Positions 51,001 through 63,458 are shown, counted from the first letter of the stretch. The stretch is 64,000 nucleotides of DNA from Pagrus major (GCF_040436345.1 NC_133232.1:35568265-35632264), one strand, 5' to 3'. Notes: generated by a model not told the origin, from the sequence alone. Program-made: numbers and translations.

Positions 51001-54000
51001 GCATCTCTGCTTGCATGACTCAGTGGACAGAACACGATGGATACATGTGTCAAGCTTGCCTTCCCATTATTCAGGTCACTGCAAAAAGCACAGCCGTCAA
51101 TAATTCAAGGGCTGCTTTTCTGCTATTAAATTATTTCTAAGGCAGAAGTGGGAAAGGCTGTATTCATACGGTATATATGCACTTGGTGCATCTTGTAACC
51201 CTCCTCTCTAAAAGAGGACCTCAGGAGGTGGGGGTGTCAATGAGGGGCGAGTCTGGGCGATTTTTTTGACATCGGCAATCATCAACAATCTGCACACCAT
51301 TTGAGAAATGAATGAGCGAGGGAGCGGAAATGACAGCTTCGGCCAATTTTAGATGAAAGGGGTGAAAGACAGGCAGTTGCCATGGTGACAACTGTGGACT
51401 AAATTGTCTCAATGATTGAGTGTCAGCTCAGAGTTGTAAGTTGCAGCCAAGCCAGTGTGGAGTTGCAATAACCATTTGTCCCAAACTGGGAAAATACATT
51501 AACGGACCACGGCAGCCACCACATCGCTCTCCGTGTCACCGTGCTGCTTAATAGAGACCAGCACCTATGGGAATTCAATCATACCTCACATGCAAGCAGA
51601 CTGATATTTATTCACCGCGATGCCTTCAGCATGCTGTGGTTTTGGCTTGAATTCAAAAGACGGAGACCCGCTGATCTCAGGAACATGTATGTATAGTGAA
51701 AGAGATTGGGAGGATTTAAAATGTTTTGAATGCGCTTTAACTTCTGCCTTACCTCCAGCGTATGATTTCTTTTTCAATGAAGTCTTTAAAAGCTTCTATG
51801 GAAGGTGAGTGGTTTGGTTTGACCTGTGGCTAGGTCTGCACAAGATTGCTTTCTGCTAAAACATTGACGAGCCCAGGGAGCCCACGGTGAATCCTTGGGA
51901 GCTGGCTATTTGACAGTCTGAGATTCTCAGACAGATGAAAAGTGTCACATTTGAGCAGAGTTCACCAAATGTCTGAGGGGAGGGGAAAAAAATGGAGCCA
52001 TCTGCTGTTTCTTCTCTGGTCTCGGCTTCCACCCACTCCATCATTAGAGTCGCTCCCTCAGATTGCCTTCACTCAAGCCTTTATCACCCAGCTGAAGCTG
52101 TGCTATTGCAGTTGGCATTCAGAGTGGGCAACAACTAGCGCAAAACAATTCATCTTGGCCTTTTCATCCAGAAGAATTTATGGAAAAGTGAGCAATCCAT
52201 GCACAAATGGCCATGTGCTATTTGAATATGGACTACTGGATGTGCACAACAGGTAATTTGTGAATTGCTTTTACTTTAATCTTTAAAGGCCTGCAGACTT
52301 TCACAAGAGCTGTAAGAAAAAAAAGTTACAGTTCTTCAAGTAAACATGATTATTTAGTGGAATATCCAATTATGCAAAAAATAAATTATGCATTATATTT
52401 CTGGAGGTTAAAACAACATCTTTTTTTCAGGCAGCAGCTTTACGCAGCTTTAATTTACAAAAGGATCAGTTCTCTTATTCGACAGTCACTGCTTACTTTA
52501 ACTTCAACACATGAACCACAACTCACATTCATCCATTAAAAAATCAGTCAGCCAGCAGCTGGCACCGACCCCAGTGGCACACATAAATTTAAATTTAGCA
52601 GTTGCCACTCCTGACTGAGAAAACCCATCACCGCGTCCCGCCCCTCCATTTCAGTCCCACATCTTCATTAGTTTTAAACCATACCTTTGGGCCCAGTGAG
52701 AGAGGCCTCTGGAGCTTTGCCTCCGTCACCACAGTGGTTCTCATCAAAGGGCAGACAGTGTTCCCCAGTTCCTGCCATCACCTCTGCATTGGACTGCAGG
52801 TCCTTGGTCCCGGTTAAGGTTTTCGGGCGGTAGATCCTCCGGGAGTTTGTGTCTGACACGTACAGCTGGCCACTTACTGGATCAGTGGCCAGGTAATACC
52901 GGTGTGCCGGGTTGTTACTGCATTCAAGACAATAGCTTGGTTATATATTATTTAATGTGCCTTTAGTTTGCAGACCAGCAGAACTTTTCTTTAGATGCTC
53001 TTTCCTTTACAGTGCAGCCAAATAGTCCTTTAATGGTGCTAATTTATACTAAAGTAATCTCATGCAATAATCTCTAAAATAGCTGTGGACTATAAACCCC
53101 CAACTGACCCCTGATGAAATTTTGCCTCATTTTCCCTCTGAATAAAACAGTTAGAATCAAGAATATTATAGCGAGTTTTGTGCATTATGCCTCTCCAGAG
53201 GTTACATGTTTTGAGAATGCGTTAGATTTTGAAGTTGTGTCGACAGAAAACACAAAAACATTCCTTTCATAACAATGAAATGAATATAGACAGGTGCATT
53301 GTTTTAATTCTAACAGCACGTCCTGCGTCCTTCACACATTGTTTCAAGTGTAATGTAACAAAGGAGCCGTCTTCAGACTATTGTTTAAATTGCATTAAAA
53401 GAAATGACAGGAAGTTAATGCCAATGTTCAATCAGGTTTTGTTATTAGCATTTAAGCTGTCGTGGTATTTTCTAAAACACACACTGTAAATGGCTTATTA
53501 AGTGTCATTTCTTTTCCAGTCCAGTTGCTGGTGAAAATATAAACCTTATTATCAATTTTAAATCAGCAGCAACATCGTCATTTATGTGGTTAATGAACAG
53601 TAGAATGAAATAATGATGTTGAAAAATTTCCACAGCAGAAAAAATAAAGAGTGTTTGTGAATGAAAAATAAAAGACAACGTGAAAGAGAGAGGGATGAAA
53701 AGATGGAAGTCAAACAGAATTGAACAGGATACCGCAGCAGTGGGCTCCCAGCTTACAAAGCAGAAACGACAAATTGTCAGCCAGATCACTTCATCTGTTA
53801 TCACTCCCCTGTGGCGAAAAGCCTTTGGGAATTACAAAAAAAATGACTGGCTTATGTTAACAAAGTGCAACAACTAATGGCACTGCATCTAGTTCTGTCT
53901 CATAATGGATCTGACCCCAAATCAGTGAGCAAATGTGTCAAACACTAGGAATCAAAAGACTCACAGCACATCGTTGACTGATTTAGATTTGAGGAAATTA

Positions 54001-57000
54001 AATCATTTTATGTGACTTTCAAATAAACTCAAAATACTAAAAAAAAAACTATTGACCTCTTCTATTAATGCAGAGTTGATACATAGCGGGTGCTTAAGCG
54101 CCATTAAAGAGCTAAAAACAGAGGCAGTTAACATGAAAAATAGCTTGCTTTACAGTGCAGTCGTAAACATGGCTTCTCTGCTTGTACTCCAGCTTAATGG
54201 TACCTCAGTCAATACTGGTTGGCTTTAGAAGTGGGATAATGTGACGGCAAAATAAATGTGGCAATGAAACATCTTTGTAAAATGATGAAGATGGAGCCAT
54301 AAAATCTGACAGCTATTATGAGTCAAAGTAAATGGCCAAAATAGGAAGCTGCTATCAACTTCCTATAAAGAATTCAGCGAGACGCACATTAGAAACCCTT
54401 TCTTTTACAGTCAACCTTTAGGGGGTGGACACAATAAATGAAACACCTGTATGACATTATGCAGTCCAATATAACAGCCCTGCAATAAAAATACATTTGT
54501 GGAGTTGTAAGACTTTATTACGTGGTCTTCTTTTGAATATTTTGTTTACCACTTTGCTTATATATAACACCACCTCAAACTATGGCCTGAAACACCTGTC
54601 AGTACCAGAACCACATCTCATTTGACCACTAGATCAGACGTTAACTGTGGCTTGTTAAGGTTTAATGCATCTGTGATTAGCCTACAAGCGTTCCATCATT
54701 CTTGCCCCAAGTTGTGAAGCAGGTGCCAGTCACGTCCTGATTGGACTGTCACAATGTCCTGGTTGTTGTGCAGGCAATCAGAAACATCCAACTGATCCAG
54801 AATTCAGCAGCCCTCATAGTAACAACCTGCTCAAGCTTGGCATGTCAATCTGCATCTCTGCTCCCTTCACTGGCCTCATGTAGTGGCTCACTTTAAATTC
54901 AACACCTTGTTGCTGGCCTACATGTACTCCTGCCAAGAATGGAATATCACCTGACTACCGTCGGTCCACAGTTAAACCGGGCCCTGCAGCAGTCTCTCCT
55001 CAATCTGCTTCTCTGTCTAGCTGGAATTATGCTTCTGCGAACCTACACAGAGGAGGTTGTCATGACTCAGAGACGGGTCAATGTGCACACCTCACGAGTC
55101 TAAACATTGTGTCGCGCTGACCTGCGCGCCAAGCAAGCGGATCGGTTTATACAAGTCTTGTTGGGAAGCAAGCTTGAAACCTAAAATGAAAAGTAAAGAT
55201 TATGCGATACATCAATCGAAAGAAAATTGATCGTCAACCATTATGGATTAAATGTTTTAGTCATTTTTCAAACAAAAATGTCAAACATTTGCTGATTGCA
55301 GCTTCTTAAATGTAAATATTTGCTGCTTTTCTTTGTCATTTCTGATAGAAATCAAAGAGTCTTTGGGATTTAGACTGACAAAAGACAAAGAAGCAATTTC
55401 AAGATGTCCCTTTGGACATTAGATTTTGATGAGCATTGTCACAATTCTTTTTAAATGATTAATCAAATACTGGTAGATTGATCAATAATGAAAATAATCA
55501 TTGGTTACAGCCGTAGTTGTTTTAACACAGGTTTAAAAGAAACAGCTGAATAAGCATCTTTGAACGAGTCCCGTGCTCTTTCATCTGCTGAAGCCCAAAG
55601 AAGCATGTCACCAGGTTCTTTTGAATTATGCATCAGGACCAAATTTAGTTCTCTTTAGAGTGGTTACGCGTACACCTGTCGTTTGTTTCCTTCGGTCAGG
55701 ACCAAAAAACGTCCAGTCCATTTCTCAAAAACAAAACTAAAAGGAGACATACAGTGAGTCACATGGACTGACAGTGGTCAGTCGTGGACATCTATCCTCC
55801 ATCGTCTACACGGATCGTTAGAGGAAAATCAAAACTACAAAGTTTATTCTGGTGACAGATTACGAGTCATGATGCACTTCACTGCACTGGACAGCTTTAT
55901 TTATCTTCTCTGGTGGGTGTGCGGAGCTTACAAAAGAAATTCTCAGATACAGGCATCGATCAAAACTGTACTGCATCTGATCCGAGCTGCTGGAATCAGA
56001 TGAGGAGGAGACAACATATCATGAAGTCAAACAAAGAAGGAGGAAGCTGCTGCAGCGTCCAGGAGACGACTGAGGGAGAGTCTCTTCAGGCCCACTGGAT
56101 TACTCTTTTAGAAGGGCAAGATTTAACAAGAGTTATAAAACAATGCAATTATTTATTTATGTTTACTCTACTTTGCTTATTAGTTTTCACAATTGAAAAG
56201 GAAACATTATGCATTTTAATCTTAGAGGATAGGTGTATTCTTAATAACACAAAGTTGCATTTAACATTTTCTTTTTATTAAATTTGACTCTGCCTGGATT
56301 AAAACTGTAATGAAATAAGAGCTTCTGTGCTTAACATCAGACATCACAAACGAACGGGCTAATCACCCCCGTAATGAAACGATCAAAGGGCCATATTGAG
56401 GTTGTTACAGGGCCGTGTTCGACCCACAGCCCGCCAATTGAATAGTTGTGGTTTGGATTTTAAATTCACACCAAAGTCACATTTCCATATCACATAATCC
56501 AGCTGCCACAGCAGAGACGACACCACCTTAACAGAGTTACTCCAGTTTACTCTGTGTAGCACCTCTGGCGGCTACGGTCCAGTTAATCACTGGGACAACC
56601 TAATTGCCACCAATGTGCATCCTCAGTTGATCTGATGCTGTAGTCTTAATCATGAATACAAAGCAGTTGTGTAAGCCCCTGTGGATAAGAGCATCTGCCA
56701 CCAACACTATAAATGTAATTATAAGATTTAGACTGGCACTGTTTATTGCAGCAGCATTGTAGTGGACTGCATTGCACTTGGTACATTACTGTCAGTGTTG
56801 ATATATATATTTACATGACTTATTTTTTTATATTTATACTTAGAAATACTTTAAATGTCGCAGTGTACGTCGTAGCCATTTCGTCAACAGCCACATCGCA
56901 CTGATTCTGACGGACTGTCGTCTTCACTCTTCCTCTTGTTTAGATGTAATCAAGCTATAATTGGTTTGTTATAATTACACATGGTAATCACTGATGCTAA

Positions 57001-59447
57001 AGGCGACCGTAAAAGAAAGAGTTATTCATAGACTTAAAAGGAGAGGATGATACAGATGGGGATGTACGAGGAATACTAAATCACGTGCACTGAGATAGCA
57101 CACCTACCTGTGTCTAAAGTCTTTGTTTCTACGACAGGGAACAGAGGAAGCAGGAAAAGAGGGAGAAGGAACAAAGACAATGAAATTTGTAATTCTCAAA
57201 AGGATACTTTTACTATTCATTTCAAGGTTGTTATTAGACAGCGTTCTTGTCATAAAAATGACTTACTGGCTTGATTTGTTTTTTTTGCCTTTTGCTAAAA
57301 GCCTTCTTATTCCTCATTGAAACCACGAGGAATAATTGCTGACAAGGACTCAAAGTCTAGCCAAAAATGCACTGCCTCCTCCCCCCCTTTACAGTTTCCA
57401 GTGAGGAAAAACAAACAGCTAAAACTCAGAAAGTCAAAGTATCCCCTTGAAGAATCAACACAGCCACTAGAGAAAGTCGCAGGCAATGACGATCAGTTTG
57501 GCAGAAAGACGAGAAGCGGGACTGTGGTCGAGAGATACAACCCACAGAGAGGAAAATATGTACTGCTATCTGCATACAGCCCCGTCCTGCATTACCATTG
57601 TTTCTCTCAATTTGACCACTCATACTGAAATATTGATTCTGCCACTTGTTATATTGGCCACTGAAGCCAGAATCTAAACACAGACTTTATGCTAACAGCA
57701 GTTGAGAGAGGTCCAGGGAATCTCAAATGAAGCATTTGGACTTTTATATAACAGGCATTCATCACACATACCAAAAACTGCAACCACTTTAGTCTTTGAT
57801 TGTTTGGAGGAAACTAATATCAGATACAAAATAAGCAATTTTCAGCAAGAAATGAAGTTATTGTATATCATTTTGACCGTATTGGTTTAAATCTGCACTG
57901 CAGCCACCGTCTGATGCAAACTACAGCGTTCCTTGGTGTTTCTTTTATGTCAGATGAAACTTAATTTGTCTAATGCGAGCCTTCATAGTAGTGTTTTGTG
58001 CTTCTCTCCGTGTAAACAGAGTAAAACAGTTGCTTGGAGACATGAACCATTTCTTAAACCATTATTTATCTAGGGAAGCGTTGCTGAGCATGCAAACTCC
58101 TTTACAGCAGCAGGCTGCCTCCCATTCACACTGCTGCACGCTTTCCCACACGATAACTGCCCTGTAGTGGATGATCACTGCGCAGGTACATCGGCAGTAG
58201 AGGAGCAATAATTAACTGATTAAATGAATCAACAACTATTTTGATTTTAATCAGTTTGAGTCCTTTTTTAAACCGAATATTTTCTGGTCTCTTCACTCCT
58301 CCATTACAGTAAACTGAATATCTTTGGGTTGTGCACAAAAACAACTTTTTTGGACTTCATGTTGGGCTTTGGAAAACATTTTATAGATCAAAAAAACTTC
58401 CAATTAATCAAGAAAATAATTAACAGATTAATCGCCAGTTTAAATAATTATTTGCAGCCCTAATTGGCAGGTTTATGAGATGGAGAGCAATGTTTTAAAT
58501 CACTCAACCCTCGTAATCTTAATACTAAGTAACAAGCCACGTAATGCACAACAAGTGTGCTGACCTGTGTCCTTTCAAGGCAGTTTTCATATGTTTGCCA
58601 TGTATGTGTCTCATGAAAGATGATGGCCCAATGTACATTTAATCAACATCTGCCACTATGAAATAAGCCAACTGGCCGAATCAGAGTCATTGCTGGGAGA
58701 AGCCAACTTGGCATGAGGGCGTAAATCATCCCAATTACACGGCGAAGACAGGATGTCTTTCCTAATTATGGAGATGGATAGGGAAAAGATTTCAAATTTC
58801 TATGGGTAGTGGAAAGACGTGTGTGACTGCAAGTCTGTCCACCATGCCATTTCAGTCTCCCTCACCACATGGAGGACTAAATGTGGGAATGTTAGGTGGG
58901 GTCCAAAATCTTAAACTGGACGTATTTTTTTTTAGGGGTCATCTACAGTTTGTTGTGTGTTTTTATTTGTTCTTGTACTTTTAAGTTGGAAAAACATCCA
59001 TATAATACATTTAAAGCACAAAACACTATAATGAAATATCTTTATCTTTGATACAAATGTAAAGGTTAACACTTTCCTACCATTTGGCGAAGTGACAGAG
59101 ATAAAGAGTCAACAGGTTGTACAATAAATCCTGTTTTCTTTCTTTAAATCAGCAAACTAGTTGTTACATACTCATATAAGAGAGGCCTCGATCTTACCTG
59201 AGCTCCATGATACTTGTGACATTCCCAGATGGGTAGATACGTCGGATGTAGTTGAAATCTCCGACGTACAGACTTCCGTCGATGCCCCACGCCAGAGCCA
59301 CCGGCGCCAACAGCTTGTTGCCTTGGGCCTGCCCGTTACAGCTGGGGCACGAGATGCTTCTGCGCCGCCCGTTACCCATGACGGTAGAGATCACAGGAGG
59401 CTGGAGAGAGATGAACTGGTTCTCCCCGCTGCCTTTGTATAGAATGC
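38278..59447 (-). CDS. tenm3: teneurin-3, 3' half (eleven exons; 5' end outside window)
   Basis: Eleven exons join in frame to 1,581 residues plus stop, out of roughly 2,700 for the family. Teneurins are type II transmembrane synaptic adhesion proteins that dimerise and bind latrophilins and FLRTs. In order: NHL beta-propeller (59447-46629; e.g. [58 protein letters not shown]); YD-repeat barrel (45487-40156; [48 protein letters not shown]); RHS signature near [12 protein letters not shown]; and the C-terminal Tox-GHH-like fold and TCAP peptide (39030-38278). The intracellular region, membrane helix and EGF repeats lie to the right of the window. Paralogue call rests on residue pattern ([40 protein letters not shown]) and linkage to other human 4q genes. 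No disabling change; a microexon at 57108-57128 is probably alternatively spliced. Confidence 0.93.
39625..39755 (-). CDS. tenm3: tenm3 exon (C-terminal linker)
   Basis: Encodes (D)[19 protein letters not shown] then [19 protein letters not shown]. Donor GTGGGT, phase 0. Confidence 0.95.
39995..40110. mobile_element. fragment of a GCAGCCCT-ended dispersed repeat
   Basis: The end AATGAAAATAATCATTAGTT followed by GCGGCCCTTA is the usual edge of a very common fish element; only one end is present. It lies in a tenm3 intron, close to the exon at 40156. Confidence 0.55.
40156..41767 (-). CDS. tenm3: tenm3 large YD-repeat/RHS exon
   Basis: 1,612 nt, from [20 protein letters not shown] to [16 protein letters not shown]. 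It carries most YD repeats (e.g. [37 protein letters not shown]) and the RHS-core signature ending GRWTVPD. Donor GTAAGA, phase 1. Confidence 0.97.
41768..43590 (-). other. tenm3 intron
   Basis: Non-coding; no repeat or exon recognised. Confidence 0.6.
43591..43887 (-). CDS. tenm3: tenm3 YD-repeat exon
   Basis: Encodes [20 protein letters not shown], then [20 protein letters not shown] and [17 protein letters not shown]. Both borders phase 0. Confidence 0.95.
44655..44890 (-). CDS. tenm3: tenm3 YD-repeat exon
   Basis: Encodes (D)[19 protein letters not shown], then [20 protein letters not shown] and [20 protein letters not shown]. Donor GTATGT, phase 0. Confidence 0.95.
45312..45487 (-). 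CDS. tenm3: tenm3 YD-repeat exon
   Basis: Encodes [20 protein letters not shown] through [10 protein letters not shown]. Donor GTAAGG, phase 1. N-glycosylation motif NVT present. Confidence 0.93.
46629..47512 (-). CDS. tenm3: tenm3 exon: end of NHL propeller, start of YD barrel
   Basis: Encodes [20 protein letters not shown], the Cys-rich [37 protein letters not shown], and the first YD-type repeats to IGWTTFY. Donor GTAAGT, phase 2. Confidence 0.97.
47513..50738 (-). other. tenm3 intron
   Basis: Non-coding. About 50230-50460 (GCAGAAGGTTCCAGGCGGAG, then 'GCAGCTTGTAAAAAAGCTCTT') resembles the dispersed repeat noted at 15085-15440. The rest is unremarkable. Confidence 0.5.
50739..50893 (-). 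CDS. tenm3: tenm3 NHL exon
   Basis: Encodes (G)[19 protein letters not shown], then [20 protein letters not shown]. Donor GTGACT, phase 0. Confidence 0.95.
50894..52684 (-). other. tenm3 intron
   Basis: Non-coding. Contains an imperfect X-box-like GTTGCCATGGTGAC (51376-51389). Nothing else recognised. Confidence 0.5.
52685..52917 (-). CDS. tenm3: tenm3 NHL exon
   Basis: Encodes [40 protein letters not shown] and [20 protein letters not shown]. Enters in phase 2, so it can splice either to the microexon or directly to the exon at 59198. Donor GTATGG, phase 1. Confidence 0.95.
54770..55020 (+). mobile_element. probable LINE (L2-like) remnant
   Basis: Forward translation with stops reads IQLIQNSAA then a degraded HWLP-like region, resembling the end of an L2-type reverse transcriptase ORF (LIQNSAARLLT...). 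Very decayed; low confidence. Confidence 0.35.
55200..55515. mobile_element. decayed GCAGCC-ended dispersed repeat
   Basis: Starts with inverted-repeat-like AATTGATCGTCAACCATTAT and ends ATCAATAATGAAAATAATCA, GGTTACAGCCG. Same family as the pieces at 39995 and 58190. Confidence 0.55.
57108..57128 (-). CDS. tenm3: tenm3 21-nt microexon (NHL splice insert)
   Basis: A 21-nt exon with acceptor GTCGTAG and donor GTAGGT. Joined in frame it adds seven residues, giving MEL-RNKDFRHS-NNPAHR; skipping gives MEL-S-NNPAHR. The insert matches the known NHL-domain insert of teneurins (splice site B), which affects adhesion and dimer shape. Both flanking introns are phase 2, so inclusion or skipping keeps frame. 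A pyrimidine-rich tract with a TGC 22 nt upstream of the acceptor resembles SRRM4-regulated neural microexons. Confidence 0.9.
57129..59197 (-). other. tenm3 intron 5' of the microexon
   Basis: Contains the pyrimidine tract and TGC next to the microexon acceptor (57129-57170), and a dispersed repeat at about 58190-58462. No further exon recognised. Confidence 0.55.
58190..58462. mobile_element. GCAGCCCTA-ended dispersed repeat
   Basis: Contains TTAACTGATTAAATGAATCA at one end and AATAATTATTTGCAGCCCTA at the other, the typical edges of this fish element; interior non-coding. Confidence 0.6.
59198..59447 (-). CDS. tenm3: tenm3 NHL exon (first in window)
   Basis: Encodes (x)[39 protein letters not shown] and [20 protein letters not shown] through MEL. 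Enters in phase 1 from an exon outside the window. Donor GTAAGA, phase 2. Confidence 0.96.
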
Positions 59448-60169
59448 CTAGGAAACAAAGCAGCAGTTATTTGCGAGTGTGAAAACATAATTAGAGTTTG
59501 TCACTAATAGCAAATACCGGTCTCATTATCCAGCAAGGACGTCGTCATACATCTCTTTTATAAGAGAGGCACAGAAAAGGAAAATGCATTCATTCAATTT
59601 ACAAAAACAATGTTTAACATTGTGAAGAAACACAAACAGATTTCATGTGTACAAAAAGGAAAAGCAAAGGTCTCAGAGTATAAACAGTATATGAGTTGAG
59701 ATGAGAAATTTCACAAGACTCACATTTCTGCGTTCTAAGTTTAGTTTGGATCCAAACTAACATGTAAAAGTCTCACAACACCACGACTGACTGAGGCAGC
59801 GGTAGACGAGCGTCTCCTGTCTTCTGCAAGGTAAAATAGCTGTTTTTCTTAAAGGAGTCTGGTGGCTTTGAAGAGAGCAGCTTTAGGTCCCCACCATTAA
59901 AGGCTGTCTGACAGCAAGGTTAAGTGGTGAAGATATTCTAAATATAGCCCACATCTCAACTGATCATTTATTTTTCTTAGGTGGATAAAATACATTCTGC
60001 TGCTGCTTCCTTGTCTGCAGCAGGGCATTGCTCAGCTGCTGTCCTGGTCTATTTCTCCAAACTGGAGGTGTGCCAACCACCATCTACTGTCGGTAATACA
60101 CTGACTTTGCAGTGCCTCGTACAACCTCGCCTCAAAAAGTCCAAATTAAACCTTTTAATACAGAGTTGG

Positions 60170-60385
60170 AGCTAAGCGGTGATTAGCTTAGCTTGGTATC
60201 CACCTGAAGGGAGGGGAAACACCTCGCCTGACTAAAGTTCAAAATTAAGCTTATCTAATTAAAGTTTTGTTTCACTTGTTTAATTTTTGTGCAAACAATC
60301 AAAAAATGACAAGTTGTGGTTTTAGGTACTGTTTCTCCCCCTTTTCCTCCAGTCTTTTTGCTAAGCTAGGCTAACCATCTCCTGG
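60170..60385. mobile_element. decayed AGCTAAGC-ended teleost repeat
   Basis: GAGCTAAGCGG and TTAGCTTAGCTTGGTAT at one end, AAAAAATGACAAGTTGTGGT inside, and GCTAAGCTAGGCTAAC at the other end follow the order of a very common fish repeat (recalled, not searched). Confidence 0.55.
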
Positions 60386-60386
60386 T

Positions 60387-60399
60387 TATATATATTTAT

Positions 60400-60463
<64 letters not shown>
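60387..60463. repeat. (AT)n microsatellite
   Basis: About 77 bp of TA repeats with TTT interruptions. Confidence 0.95.
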
Positions 60464-60466
<3 letters not shown>

Positions 60467-63442
60467 CTGAATCTGAATTTAAACTTGTGATTTCTGACAT
60501 TTTATAGATCAATAAAATTGGTGTATAAAGCTTAATAGCCAGAATATATTGAGGCATTTATCTCACTTTAGTTCTCAACACCCATAAAGTGTGCTGTAGC
60601 TGTCTGAAGTTATTGCAGTCCAAGTGTCATTTCACAAACTTGAAAATGGAGGTGAAAGCAAGGTGATTACCTTCCTTTGGATCTACGAACACTAACCAGG
60701 CACCTTTTATCACAACTGCCAAATGGATCCTCGTCCATCAGCAGGTCGATTATAGTTCAGAGGTGTGGAAGGTTGCCGTCAGGACACACCAGTAATATAT
60801 TTTGAATAAAAGTTAGGAAATGAATTGAATTAGTTTTGTTTGTTATTGTGAGCGGAGGTAAGATAATGATCTGATTTAAATGCAGTAGTAGCAGAGCCAG
60901 CACGCAGGCAACAAGCTGACCATCAATCCAGCCGAAATACCCTAATACTTTAGTCCTTTGTATTGTTATTATAGAGCCGCTCAGGGGATCCTGGAAACTT
61001 TTTCTCAAAGCTCAAATAAATTTTATGTAAAATAACATCCTTTCAACTTGACAGAGAGCCGCATCTCCCCAAGTCACACAGAGGTGGTAAACATACGTAC
61101 ATCACAGTGTACCTCCAATAATGGTGCATACATTTTCAGGGAGGACTCGCCAAATTTTGGTGAGTCACTACAGATTAATAATTTAACAAGAAGCAGATAT
61201 AACTGGCTTTTTAGGGGAGGGGGTGGTACTGATATAGTGGGACTCTCTTCAAAGGGGAAAAAGACACATCAAAGGGAAGAAGTGCATGCTGGAAGCCCTT
61301 AATTATTCACATCAAGCAACTTGTTTGAATTCACACTGCCTCTGTCCTAATTAGTGAATCTATGGCGCTGCTGAATGGCCACATAATGTCGTTCTCTCAC
61401 AGCGTTATCCCGTAAGCTATCGTAACCCTCGATGTATGTGAAATCGAGCGTGCCGCCATGCTGCTTGTCCCTTCTCTGATTAGTTCCTTTCATTGATTTA
61501 ATTGATTGAAGGGCAAATTCAAATGAAGGCACGGTCCGGCGAGACTCGTGACAGGACGATCTGACCAATCCGTCTTTTGTATCCGAGAGCATTACACATG
61601 AGCCTCTAACAAAGACAAATAGGTCCGGGGGACGGCTTTATGCGTGACGCCATCAAACGCGCGACCTTGGGACTCTAATTGAACTGTGATCCATGCGTCT
61701 GCTCACTGAATGAAACACATGGCGTGATGAGAGCTCTCGCTGAGCCGGAAGGTTGACGCTGCACCCAGGAACATAGCTACAAATAACAAATAAGCTTTGT
61801 AATCTGCCTAGAATTTCAATGTCTGTTTGTGTAATAGCTCCTTAACATTCTCCGGAGTGACAGAGACGCTTGTAATATCCAGGAGCCTAATGCAGTGTGC
61901 AGGACATGGATCAGCTGCAGCGGTACAGCAGTCTAACAGTTTGGCTGACGTTCAGCTTTCAAAAAAAAAAAAAAAGGAAAACACATTTAATGCTGAGGTC
62001 ATTTTGGCACAGCGCTGCGGTCCGCTCTATTTACACTTCCATCATAGTTTACTGTACACACACGTCTTACCATAGGCTATTAGACAGCGTAATGGAAGGG
62101 ATTAAGTACAATAATTAATCATCAGCTGCCCCCCCATGATCACGGCACACTCGGTATGGACACTATACTTTTTCACTTTCATTTTCTCACACACACAAGT
62201 TCAACTGGTTCGACTTTAAAGTGAGTGGGCAGATTAAGGTTCAGCTTTCTTCCCTCAAGGACACTTGGTCATGACACATTACTGCTGATGATTGTTGCAA
62301 GGATCAAGCTTGTGACGTCTCAGCTGGAGAGCTGCACTGATGGGAATTTGGCTTCCGACTATCCAGGGCCCCGGGCTGAACAGGAGGGACTCCTACAGAG
62401 TGTGGACTAAAATGACTTTGGAGACACTCAACATATCATATTTTCTACTTTTACCCTGTCTGAGTCAAAGCCGAGGACATTTATGAAACTGTAAGCAACA
62501 CTTTCTCGCAAATAAGATACAGCTAACCTTATGTGAGACAAGCAGAAGTGAAATTTATACAATTTGGCCAAGTTTTGTTTTCCTCACAGTTTGAAACGAG
62601 CAGCGCTCCCTCGACAGATTTTGCAGAGGAGATTTCAAGTCAAAATAAAAATACAGCAGCTGAGTGGATCAACCATTAGGGACGTGTCTGCTCATTGATT
62701 AGCAAACGAATGTGTGGAGGCGTGCTTGAGTTTTTCGGTAGACGTTGGTGAAGGGGGGGGGGGGATCCCTGTTTTTTGCTTGGCCTAGGGGGAAAAAGGC
62801 TTTTTCAGAAAGTCTGAGAATCTGTTGTCTCTTTTGCTCCGAGATCACTCCGATGCTGCTCCATCTAGCAAGCCCGTAATGTAATGTAACTGCATGTCAC
62901 GCAGCTTTTAGCACATTATTAAACACTCAGACACAGTTAGACTCTGGCAGTAACACGGAATTTGCCAAGGGGATATTGAAAACCATCCAAAAAATGATAG
63001 TAATTGTGAGTGTAGAGATGTGGATCAAACATGAAGGCCATTTTCTATCCCGGAAAATAAAGCAGAAAAAGAAAAGAAAAGTGAGTCATTACAGAAATAT
63101 TTGAGCGAGGAGAGAAAATTGCTGTTGTTCTGCTTTATTCACACGCGCTGCCTACCTTCCGGTGTGTAGAACTGATAATTCACCTTTAAACATCGCCCAA
63201 ATCTGCAAGGCCACCTTTCCACCTCCTCGCATATTCACTAATTGATGACCGTTATTTCAATTGATTCCTTAGAATTACTCCAGAAGGTAATCATTTGTTT
63301 GATAAAGGCTAATTTGAGACATGTACAGTAGTAGGAAAAAAAAGACTTCATTGCCAACATCACAGCGTCCATGATGATTAATGGTACAAACGCAAGGCCG
63401 AGCCTCCATACCTGATAAAAAAAACTCGAGCGCCCTGAGCAA

Positions 63443-63458
63443 TGTCACCTTGGTGACA
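63443..63458. promoter_or_regulatory. 16-bp perfect palindrome
   Basis: TGTCACCTTGGTGACA is a perfect 16-bp inverted repeat in a tenm3 intron and resembles an RFX-type double half site. Function unknown. Confidence 0.3.

Larger units (their letters stand above)
52918..57107 (-). other. tenm3 intron 3' of the microexon
   Basis: Non-coding apart from repeat debris: an old retroelement-like piece (about 54770-55020), a GCAGCC-ended repeat (about 55200-55515), and a 'GATAAGAGCATCTGCCA' repeat scrap near 56690. Confidence 0.5.

Noticed and set aside
60757-61008. Possible upstream tenm3 exon on the minus strand
   Set aside because: The hydrophobic translation has no similarity to the expected FN-plug/NHL-start sequence and no in-phase splice sites.
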